Shown here piece after piece: positions 28,667-35,608 of a stretch of DNA of 64,000 nt. Each line of letters begins with the position of its first letter. Within the stretch, counting starts at the first letter, position 1. The stretch is from CAWFSE01 sp963697565 (GTDB lineage: Bacteria > Actinomycetota > Actinomycetes > CAVWCF01). Location: positions 53,931 through 117,930 of the forward strand of contig CAVOOM010000004.1 in the NCBI GenBank assembly GCA_963697565.1, read 5' to 3'. The notes under the pieces were generated by a model. That model was not told the origin of the DNA. It was given only the letters and a program-made list of their open reading frames with translations, and made no database searches. The position numbers were made by a program, and so were the translations under genes.

Positions 28667-29818
28667 TCAGGCGCCCCGCGTGCGCGCCGACTCCCTGCGC
28701 AGGATCACCAGGTCGTCGCGGTGGACGACCTCCCGCTCGTACGCGGGCCCGAGCTCGGCGGCCAGTTCGCGGGTGGAGCGGCCGAGGAGGCCGGGCAGAT
28801 CCGACGCATCGAAGTTCACCAGCCCGCGGGCCACCGCGTGGCCGTTTTGGTCTAGAAGGTCGACCGGCTCGCCCGCGCTGAAGTCGCCTTCGACGCGGGT
28901 GACGCCCGCGGGGAGCAGCGACAGCCTGCGCTCGACGACGGCGGCGACCGCCCCGGGGTCGAGCCACAGCCGGCCGGTGGGGGCGCTGGCATGGGCCAGC
29001 CACAGCAGCCGGGTGGCGCGGCGGCCGTCGGTGGGGTGGAACCAGGTGCCCACCGACTCGCCGGCGAAGACCTCGGCGGCCTGGGCGGCCGCGGCCAGGA
29101 CCACCGGCACCCCGGCCGAGGTGGCGATCCGGGCCGCGTCGACCTTGGTGGCCATCCCCCCGGTGCCGACCCCCGCCCGGCCGATCCCGCCCGCGTCGAC
29201 GCGCGCCAGGTCGGCCTCGCCGTGCACCTCGGCGAGCAGGGTGGCGCCCGGTCGTCCCGGGTGCCCGTCGTAGAGCCCCTCGACGTCGGAGAGCAGCACC
29301 AGCAGGTCGGCGTGCACGAGGTGCGCGACGAGCGCGGCCAGCCGATCGTTGTCGCCGACCCGGATCTCGTGGGTCGCGACGGTGTCGTTTTCGTTGACGA
29401 CGGGCAGCACGCCGAGCTCAAGCAGCCGGTAGAGCGTGCGCTGGGCGTTGCGGAAGTGCGCGCGCCGCGTGACGTCGTCGGCGGTGAGCAGCACCTGGCC
29501 GACGACCACCCCGTGGCGGGCGAACGCATCGGTGTAGCGGTGGACGAGGGCGCCCTGGCCCACGCTGGCCGCGGCCTGCTGGGTGGCCAGGTCGCGGGGT
29601 CGGCGACGCAGCCCCAGGGGAACGAGCCCGGCCGCGATCGCACCGGACGAGACCAGCACGATCTCGCGGCCGCCCGCCCGCAATGCGGCGAGCACGTCGG
29701 CGAGGGCGTCGATCCGGTCGCCGTCGATGAGCCCGTCAGGGGTGGTCAGCGAGGACGAGCCGACCTTCACCACCACCCGGCGGGCGGCCTCGACCGCCTC
29801 GTCGCGCGCCCAGGTCAC
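28667..29818 (-). CDS. proB: glutamate 5-kinase
   Basis: 383 residues. ATP-dependent phosphorylation of glutamate, first step of proline synthesis. Kinase domain: VVVKVGSSSLT, VLVSSGAIAAGL, QQAAASVGQ, LPVVNENDTVATHEI, FGDND-like VGDNDRLAALV, VGTGGMATKVDAA. A C-terminal PUA domain follows from about residue 280 (GRLWLDPGAV ... ARGLVNFDASDL). GTG start overlaps the obgE stop by GTGA. Confidence 0.95.
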   Translation of the reverse strand: MTWARDEAVEAARRVVVKVGSSSLTTPDGLIDGDRIDALADVLAALRAGGREIVLVSSGAIAAGLVPLGLRRRPRDLATQQAAASVGQGALVHRYTDAFARHGVVVGQVLLTADDVTRRAHFRNAQRTLYRLLELGVLPVVNENDTVATHEIRVGDNDRLAALVAHLVHADLLVLLSDVEGLYDGHPGRPGATLLAEVHGEADLARVDAGGIGRAGVGTGGMATKVDAARIATSAGVPVVLAAAAQAAEVFAGESVGTWFHPTDGRRATRLLWLAHASAPTGRLWLDPGAVAAVVERRLSLLPAGVTRVEGDFSAGEPVDLLDQNGHAVARGLVNFDASDLPGLLGRSTRELAAELGPAYEREVVHRDDLVILRRESARTRGA

Positions 29819-31170
29819 CGGCCCTCCAACCTCTGGTCACTGCCGCGCGGGCCCATCAGGTGCTCGGCGCCGGCCTCGATCGACGGCTCCCAATCGAACA
29901 CGACCGCGTTGTCCTCCGGGCCGATCACGACCGTGTCGCCGGGCTGGGCGCCCAGGGCCACGAGCCGGTCCTCGACCCCGAGGCGGGAGAGCCGGTCGGC
30001 GAGGTAGCCCACCGCCTCGGCGTTGGAGAAGTCGGTCTGCCGGACCCACCGCTCGGGCTTCTCGCCGCGCACGACGTAGCGGTCCTCGACCTTGCGGACC
30101 TCGAAGCCGCTCTCATTGACGGCCTTGGGCCGCAGCACGATCCGGGTCGGCTCGGCCGGCGGGGCCTCCGCGCGGCGCCGCGCGACGAGCTCGGCCATCG
30201 CGAAGGAGAGCGGCCGCAGCCCCTCGTGCGACACCGCCGACACGATGAACGTCCGCAGCCCCCGCTCCTCGAGGATCGGCTGGACCAGCTCCGCCAGCTC
30301 GCGGCCCTCGGGGACGTCGGCCTTGTTGAGGGCGACGATGCGCGGCCGGTCGGCGAGCCCCCCGTATGCGGCCAGCTCCGCCTCGATCATGTCGAGGTCG
30401 CTGATCGGATCGCGCCCAGGCTCGAGCGTCGCGCAGTCGAGCACCTGGACGAGGGCAGCGCAGCGCTCAACGTGGCGGAGGAACTCCAGCCCCAGGCCCT
30501 TGCCCTCGCTGGCGCCCGGGATCAGGCCGGGGACGTCGGCCACGGTGTAGCGCACGCCGCCAGCGTCGACCACGCCGAGGTTCGGGACCAGGGTGGTGAA
30601 CGGGTAGTCGGCGATCTTCGGCCGGGCCGAGGACAGGGCCGCGATCAACGACGACTTGCCCGCGCTGGGGTAGCCGACCAGGCCGATGTCGGCGACGGTC
30701 TTGAGCTCAAGCACGACGTCGCCGGACCAGCCGGGCTCACCCAGCAGCGCGAAGCCGGGCGCCTTGCGGCGCGTGCTGGCCAGCGCGGCGTTGCCGAGGC
30801 CACCCCGCCCTCCGGCGGCGATCACGAGCGAGGTGCCGGCACCGACGAGGTCAGCCAGGGGCTCGCCCTCGGGGGTCAGCACGACGGTGCCGTCGGGGAC
30901 CGGGAGCACCAGGTCGGCGCCCTGAGCGCCGTCGCGATCGTCGCCCGCCCCCGGCTTGCCGTTGCCCGCATTGCGGTGCGGCGCGTGGTGGTAGTCCAGC
31001 AGCGTGGTCACATCGGGGTCCACGACGAGGACGACCTCGCCGCCCCGGCCGCCGTTGCCGCCATCGGGGCCGCCCAGCGGCTTGAACTTTTCCCGCCGGA
31101 TCGAGGCGCAGCCGTGCCCGCCGTTGCCCCCGGCGACGTGCAGGATGACGCGGTCGACGAAGGTGGTCAT
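29815..31170 (-). CDS. obgE: Obg GTPase
   Basis: 451 residues, ATG 31170. Ribosome-associated GTPase for 50S maturation and stress control. Gly-rich Obg domain (AGGNGGHGCASIRREKF, GGPDGGNGGRGG), G domain with GYPSAGKSSLI (G1), DYPFTTLVPNLG (switch I), VADVPGLIPGA (G3), ALNKADV (G4), then an OCT domain ending about residue 435. A hairpin lies between rpmA and this gene, so obgE-proB-proA may have their own promoter or depend on read-through. Confidence 0.95.
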   Translation of the reverse strand: MTTFVDRVILHVAGGNGGHGCASIRREKFKPLGGPDGGNGGRGGEVVLVVDPDVTTLLDYHHAPHRNAGNGKPGAGDDRDGAQGADLVLPVPDGTVVLTPEGEPLADLVGAGTSLVIAAGGRGGLGNAALASTRRKAPGFALLGEPGWSGDVVLELKTVADIGLVGYPSAGKSSLIAALSSARPKIADYPFTTLVPNLGVVDAGGVRYTVADVPGLIPGASEGKGLGLEFLRHVERCAALVQVLDCATLEPGRDPISDLDMIEAELAAYGGLADRPRIVALNKADVPEGRELAELVQPILEERGLRTFIVSAVSHEGLRPLSFAMAELVARRRAEAPPAEPTRIVLRPKAVNESGFEVRKVEDRYVVRGEKPERWVRQTDFSNAEAVGYLADRLSRLGVEDRLVALGAQPGDTVVIGPEDNAVVFDWEPSIEAGAEHLMGPRGSDQRLEGR

Positions 31171-31213
31171 TGCCTGGTCACCTCCTGGGTCCGGCGGCAG
31201 CCGGGTCGCGCTG

Positions 31214-31254
31214 GGGGCCGATCATGCTGGCCGACGGTTCGGGGCCGATCATGC
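31214..31254. repeat. 14-bp direct repeat upstream of obgE
   Basis: GGGGCCGATCATGC occurs at 31214-31227 and again at 31241-31254, 27 bp start to start, in the rpmA-obgE gap. Possibly a regulator site pair for the obgE promoter; the function is unknown. Confidence 0.5.
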
Positions 31255-31256
31255 GA

Positions 31257-31293
31257 CGAGGGCGGCACCGGCATGCGTACCGGTCCGCCCTCG
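31257..31293 (-). terminator. hairpin between rpmA and obgE
   Basis: CGAGGGCGG and ACCGG (31257-31271, one bulged C) pair with CCGGT and CCGCCCTCG (31280-31293) around an 8-base loop, 14 pairs in all. It lies about 25 bases after the rpmA stop and would end or attenuate the rplU-rpmA transcript. Confidence 0.65.
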
Positions 31294-31317
31294 CGCGTGT
31301 GCTGGGTGCGGCGGGGG

Positions 31318-31572
31318 TTACTCCGCCGGGACGACGTCGATCACGCGGCGGCCGCGCCGGGTGCCGAACGCCACCGAGCCCTCGGCCAGCGCGAACAGCG
31401 TGTCGTCGCCGCCGCGGCCCACGTTGAGGCCGGGGTGGAAGTGGGTGCCGCGCTGGCGGACCAGGATCTCGCCGGCGTTGACGAGCTGGCCGCCGAAGCG
31501 CTTGACGCCGAGGCGCTGGGCGTTGGAGTCGCGGCCGTTGCGCGACGAGGACGCGCCCTTCTTATGTGCCAT
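31318..31572 (-). CDS. rpmA: 50S ribosomal protein L27
   Basis: 84 residues, ATG 31572 (MAHKKGASSSRNGRDSNAQ). Standard L27 with VKRFGGQLVNAGEILVRQRGTHFHPG. No Firmicutes-type cleavable N-extension. Sits ten bases after rplU. Confidence 0.97.
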   Translation of the reverse strand: MAHKKGASSSRNGRDSNAQRLGVKRFGGQLVNAGEILVRQRGTHFHPGLNVGRGGDDTLFALAEGSVAFGTRRGRRVIDVVPAE

Positions 31573-31582
31573 GGGGGGTCCT

Positions 31583-31894
31583 CTACTTCGTCTCGATGCC
31601 GGTCACGCGCAGCTCAGTGAGCTTGGAGCGGTGGCCCTGGCGCTTGCGGTAGCCGATCTTGTTCTTGTACTTGAGGATGATGATCTTCGGGCCCTTGGTG
31701 GCGGCCACGATCTCGGCGGTGACGGTGACGCCCGCGAGCGCCGTGGCGTCGGAGGTGACGACGTCGCCGTCGACGAGCAGGAGGGCCGGCAGCTGGACGG
31801 TCGAGCCGGCCTCGCCGGCCAGCCGGTCGACGGTCAGGGTGTCGCCGACGGCGACCTTCTCCTGGCGGCCACCGGCGCGGACGATCGCGTACAC
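31583..31894 (-). CDS. rplU: 50S ribosomal protein L21
   Basis: 103 residues from GTG 31894 (VYAIVRAGGRQEKVAVGD), preceded by AAGGAG seven bases upstream. Ends KYKNKIGYRKRQGHRSKLT...VTGIETK, typical L21. Operon with rpmA. Confidence 0.96.
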   Translation of the reverse strand: MYAIVRAGGRQEKVAVGDTLTVDRLAGEAGSTVQLPALLLVDGDVVTSDATALAGVTVTAEIVAATKGPKIIILKYKNKIGYRKRQGHRSKLTELRVTGIETK

Positions 31895-32060
31895 CGCGGT
31901 ACTCCTTGATGTTGACGTGCACTGATGTCGAGGTGAACCGGGTTCGATGCGAACCGAGTCCGGTTGAGCGTGGGTCCGGCGGCACCAGACGATCGGGCCA
32001 CACGGGATGGCGCGCGAGAACGCGCCGAAGGTCCAGGGTACGGAGCCGCCCGCGGTCGGG
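31895..32060 (-). promoter_or_regulatory. leader/promoter region of rplU-rpmA
   Basis: A 166-bp gap between thiQ and rplU. It holds the rplU ribosome site and must contain the rplU promoter, because the usual upstream partner rne is separated by the thi genes. It contains repeated GAACCGGG/GAACCGAG-like words around 31934-31964. I cannot define a -10/-35 pair with confidence. Confidence 0.4.
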
Positions 32061-32786
32061 TCAAACCGGGTCGTGCGCGGCGGGCCCCGCTGGCGTTCCC
32101 TGAGGTGGGCCTGGTTGGAGATCGGCCAGCCGCACCACGCGGTCGGCCACGGCCCGGGCCTCCTCCTCGTCGTGCGTGACGAGGATGGCGGGGGTGCCGA
32201 CCCGATGGAGCAGGGCGCGCACATCGGCGGCCAGCCGGACCCGCAGGTCGCGGTCCAGGCCGGAGAAGGGCTCATCCAGCAGCAGCAGCCGCGGGCGGGG
32301 GGCCAGGGCCCGGGCCAGGGCCACCCGCTGGGCCTCGCCCCCGGACAGGGTCGAGACCGACCGCCGATGGAAGCCCGGCAGCTCGACGAGGGCGAGCAGC
32401 TCGGCCACCCGGGTGTCCTGCTCGGCACGCGGGATCCGGGCCATCCGCAGCCCGAAGGCGATGTTCCGCCCCACATCGAGGTGTGGGAAGAGCAGCGCGT
32501 CCTGGAAGACCAGCCCGAAGCCGCGCCGGTGGGCGGGGGTCGCCGCGAGGTCGGCCCCATCCCAGGACACCCGCCCGGCGTCGGCTGCGAACACCCCGGC
32601 GATCACCTCAAGCAGGGTCGTCTTGCCCGATCCGCTGGGGCCGAGCAGGCCCACCACCTCCCGGGGGCCGACGCGCAGGGCCAGGTCGTCGAGCACCGCC
32701 CGGCCCTCGTACACGACGCGGACCCCCTCGACGGTCAGCCCGGCGGCCGTTTCGAGGCCGGGCCCGCGGGGAGTCACCGCGCTCAC
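32061..32786 (-). CDS. thiQ: thiamine ABC transporter ATP-binding protein
   Basis: 241 residues from GTG 32786, overlapping the permease stop (GTGA). Complete ABC ATPase: Walker A GPSGSGKTTLLEVIAG, Q-loop FGLVFQDALLFPHL, signature LSGGEAQRVALARAL, Walker B LLLLDEPFSGLD, H-loop VTHDEEEA. The short length without a C-terminal regulatory domain fits ThiQ. Assignment to thiamine rests on the binding protein and the upstream TPP riboswitch. Confidence 0.85.
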   Translation of the reverse strand: MSAVTPRGPGLETAAGLTVEGVRVVYEGRAVLDDLALRVGPREVVGLLGPSGSGKTTLLEVIAGVFAADAGRVSWDGADLAATPAHRRGFGLVFQDALLFPHLDVGRNIAFGLRMARIPRAEQDTRVAELLALVELPGFHRRSVSTLSGGEAQRVALARALAPRPRLLLLDEPFSGLDRDLRVRLAADVRALLHRVGTPAILVTHDEEEARAVADRVVRLADLQPGPPQGTPAGPAAHDPV

Positions 32787-34399
32787 AGCGCCCCCGTCCC
32801 CGGGGCGCGCCAGCGCTCGGTGGCCAGCACCACGGCCGCGGTGAGCAGGACGAGCACCATCGCCAAGGCCGCCGCCTGCCCCGCGTTGGCCTCGCCGGGC
32901 CGTCCGAGGAGCCGGACCAGCAGCACGGGCACCGTGGGTGAGTCGGCCCGGGCCAGGAAGGCGGTCGCGCCGAACTCGCCCAGCGACACGGCGCAGGCCA
33001 ACCCGGCGGCGACGGCCGCGGCCCGAGACAGCTGGGCCCCGTCGACGGCCGCCCAGGCCCGCCAAGGCCCCGCTCCCAGCGTCGCCGCAACCTCGCGGAG
33101 CCGGGGGTCGACGGCGCGCAGCACAGGCAGGACCGTACGCACCACCAGCGGCGTGGCCACGAGGGCCTGGCCCAGCGGCACGGCGATCCACGCGCCCCGG
33201 ATATCGACCGGGCCGGACACCGAGACCAGGAGCAGGCCCAGGCCGAGCGTCACGGCCGACACCCCCAGCGGCAGGGCCACGGCGGTGTCGAGCGCATCGC
33301 CGCCACGCCGGGCATAGGCGATCGCGCAGGCGGCCGACCCGCCTAGCACGAGTGCCAGCACGGTCGCGACGACCGCGTACGTCACCGAGACCCGCAGCGA
33401 GTCGGCGAGCGCCACGTCGCGGGTGGTCCCGCCCTGCGGGCTCCAGAGCAACCGGTACCACTCCAGCCCCCAGCCACCCCCGACCCGCAGCGAGCGGACG
33501 GCCAGGGCCGCGAGGGGGGCCAGCACGAGGAGCGCCTCGGCTGCCACCAGGGCGACCAGCGCGCGATCGTGGCGCGACCGGGGCCGGCCCATCGCGTCGG
33601 GGCGCAGCGGCTGGACGGTGCCCAGCCGGCGCTGCAGCCGGGCCGCGACCGCCAGCGCCGCCGCGACCGCGACCAGCTGCAGGAGCCCCAGGGCCGCCGC
33701 CCCGGGCAGGTCGAACAGCTGGATGGCCCGGCGGTAGATCTCGACCTCCAGCGTCGGCTGCGCCGGGTCCCCCACCACGAGGACCACCCCGAAGGAGGTG
33801 AACGTGAAGACGAAGACCAGCGCGGCGGCCGCGGCCACGGCCGGGCGCAGCAGCGGCCAGGTCACCGCGCGGAAGGCCTGCCACGGGCGGGCCCCCAGGG
33901 TGGCCGCCACCCGGCCGGCCCTCGGGTCGAGGTGCGCCCACAGCCCGCCGACCACGCGGACGACGACACCGATGTTGAAGAAGACGTGCGCCAGCAGCAC
34001 GGCCGCTGTGGTGCCCGCCAGCCCCGGGAGCAGCGCCCGGAAGGCCAGCCCGACCACCACGGTGGGCAGGACGAACGGCACGACCAGCGCGACCACCAGA
34101 ACCTGCCGCCCCGGGAAGGCGAGCCGGCTGACGACGTACGCGGCGGGGAGCCCGGCCAACAGCGCCAGCACCGTGCTCGCGGCGGCCTGAGCCGCGGTGT
34201 AGCCGAGCACCCGCCAGGTGACCGGGTCGACGAGGACGGCAGCCAGGCCTCCGGCGAGGCCTTGGGAGAAGACCGCGACCAGGGGCGCCGCCACGAAGAC
34301 GGCCAGCATCGCGACCGGGCCGGCCGCCAGCCAGGCGACGGCCCGCGTGGAGATCTCCGCCGGCGGCCGGGCCGTCAGCGGAGCACGAGGTCGGTCCAC
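32783..34399 (-). CDS. thiP: thiamine ABC transporter permease (two fused permease domains)
   Basis: About 538 residues and some twelve TM helices in two homologous halves, as in ThiP/FbpB. The two EAA-like loops are VAATLGARPWQAFRAVTWP and VAATLGAGPWRAWAAVDGA. Start is uncertain: GTG 34399 would overlap thiB by 25 bases, and a CTG at 34378 overlaps the thiB stop as CTGA. No ATG or GTG occurs between them and TM1. Single clean frame. Forms the membrane channel with ThiQ and ThiB. Confidence 0.85.
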   Translation of the reverse strand: MDRPRAPLTARPPAEISTRAVAWLAAGPVAMLAVFVAAPLVAVFSQGLAGGLAAVLVDPVTWRVLGYTAAQAAASTVLALLAGLPAAYVVSRLAFPGRQVLVVALVVPFVLPTVVVGLAFRALLPGLAGTTAAVLLAHVFFNIGVVVRVVGGLWAHLDPRAGRVAATLGARPWQAFRAVTWPLLRPAVAAAAALVFVFTFTSFGVVLVVGDPAQPTLEVEIYRRAIQLFDLPGAAALGLLQLVAVAAALAVAARLQRRLGTVQPLRPDAMGRPRSRHDRALVALVAAEALLVLAPLAALAVRSLRVGGGWGLEWYRLLWSPQGGTTRDVALADSLRVSVTYAVVATVLALVLGGSAACAIAYARRGGDALDTAVALPLGVSAVTLGLGLLLVSVSGPVDIRGAWIAVPLGQALVATPLVVRTVLPVLRAVDPRLREVAATLGAGPWRAWAAVDGAQLSRAAAVAAGLACAVSLGEFGATAFLARADSPTVPVLLVRLLGRPGEANAGQAAALAMVLVLLTAAVVLATERWRAPGTGAL

Positions 34400-35489
34400 T
34401 CCCGCACCCAGTCCTCGCGGTTGGCGGCGATCTGCGCCGGCGGCAGCGTCAGCGGCGCGACTGGCCGCGGCGCCCATTGGCTGAACACCTCGGGCAGCGC
34501 GACGCCGGCCCGCGCCGGGAAGACGAACATCGACAGCGGCACGTCGGCCTGGACCTCCGCCGACAGCAGCCACTCCAGCAGCCGCTGGCCACCCTCGGGG
34601 TTGGCCGCGCCGCGCAGCACCCCGGCGTACTCGACCTGCCGGAAGCAGCCATCCAGCAACGCGGAGGTCCCCGGCCGGGCGGGCTTGGGGTCGGCGGCGT
34701 AGACCAGCTCGGCCGGCGGGCTTGAGGAGTACGACACGACCAGCGGCCTGGTTCCGCCCTGGCCGCCGGCGGTGAACTCCCCCGTGTACGCCTCGGTCCA
34801 GCCGGACACGACCGCCACGCCGTTGTCCTTGAGCCGCTGCCAGTAGGCCGGCCAGCCCGCCGGCCCGTACTCGGCCACGGTCGCCATCAAGAAGGCGAGG
34901 CCGGGCGACGAGGTGGCCGGGTTCTGGACGACCAGCAGGTCCCGGTAGCGGGGGTCGGCGAGGTCGTCGAGCCGTACGGGCGCCGGGACGCCCCGCGCCG
35001 CGAACCACGCGTCGTCGACGGTTGACGCAGACATCGCCGTCGTCGACCGGGACGGCCCCCGCCTCGGGGTCGAGCCCCTCGGTGAGCTCGGTCCGCAGCG
35101 CGGACAGGTCGGCCTCGGCCGGCACGAACAGCTCGGCGTCGAGGGCGCGCGTGAGCAGCGTGTTGTCGACGCCGAACAGCACGTCGCCCTCGGGCTTGCC
35201 CGCCGCGAGCACCGCCTTGTTGACGACCTCGCCGGCGTCGCCCCCCGTGACGATCTTCAGCGTGAGGCCGGTCGCCTTCTCGAAGTCCGCCACCAGCGCG
35301 TCCGACAGCGCGAACGAGTCGTGGGTCACCAGGACGACCGAGTCCGGCGCGGCGCCGTCGGTGGACCCGCAGGCAGCCAGGGCGACCGAGAGCAGCCAGC
35401 CCGAGCCCGGCGGCGAGGAGCCGGCCGCGGGTGCGGCGGTGATGAGTCCTGCGGTGATGAGACAGGTGGTGAAGAGGCAGTGGGCGCAC
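34375..35489 (-). CDS. thiB: thiamine ABC transporter substrate-binding lipoprotein (two frameshifts)
   Basis: GTG 35489 start, His-rich cationic N-region, hydrophobic core and lipobox LAACGS (restored by a frame change near 35410). The mature part is clearly ThiB/TbpA-like: VLVTHDSFALSDALVADFEKATG, IVTGGDAGEVVNKAVLAAGKP, GDVLFGVDNTLLTRALDA, LLVVQNPATSSPGLAFLMA, GWTEAYTGEF, VVSYSSSPPAE. A second frame change near 35030 joins PVDDGDVCVN to DDAWFAARGVPAPVRL. Exported, lipid-anchored thiamine capture protein. Its ribosome site (GGAGGG) lies in the 3' end of the TPP riboswitch. Confidence 0.85.
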
Positions 35490-35498
35490 GGTGAACCG

Positions 35499-35588
35499 TC
35501 CCTCCGCTGGCATTACCCAGTTCAGGTCGAAGGGTCGGTGGCGGCGGCCACCCTCTCAGCCCGCCGAATCCCGCGAGCTCCCCTGGTT
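35499..35588 (-). promoter_or_regulatory. TPP riboswitch (THI element)
   Basis: On the minus strand the conserved THI-box blocks appear in order: CAGGGGAGCTCGCGGGATTC, GGCTGAGAGGG, ACCCTTCGACCTGAACTGGG, TAATGCCAGCGGAGGGA. These are the TPP-binding CUGAGA and the ACCUGA...GGNUAAUNCCAGCG...GGGA strands. It ends about ten bases before the thiB GTG, so the gene's GGAGGG ribosome site lies inside the last helix. This suggests translational control: TPP binding hides the site and shuts off uptake. Confidence 0.93.
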
Positions 35589-35608
35589 GTCGAGTTGTTG
35601 CCCCGACC

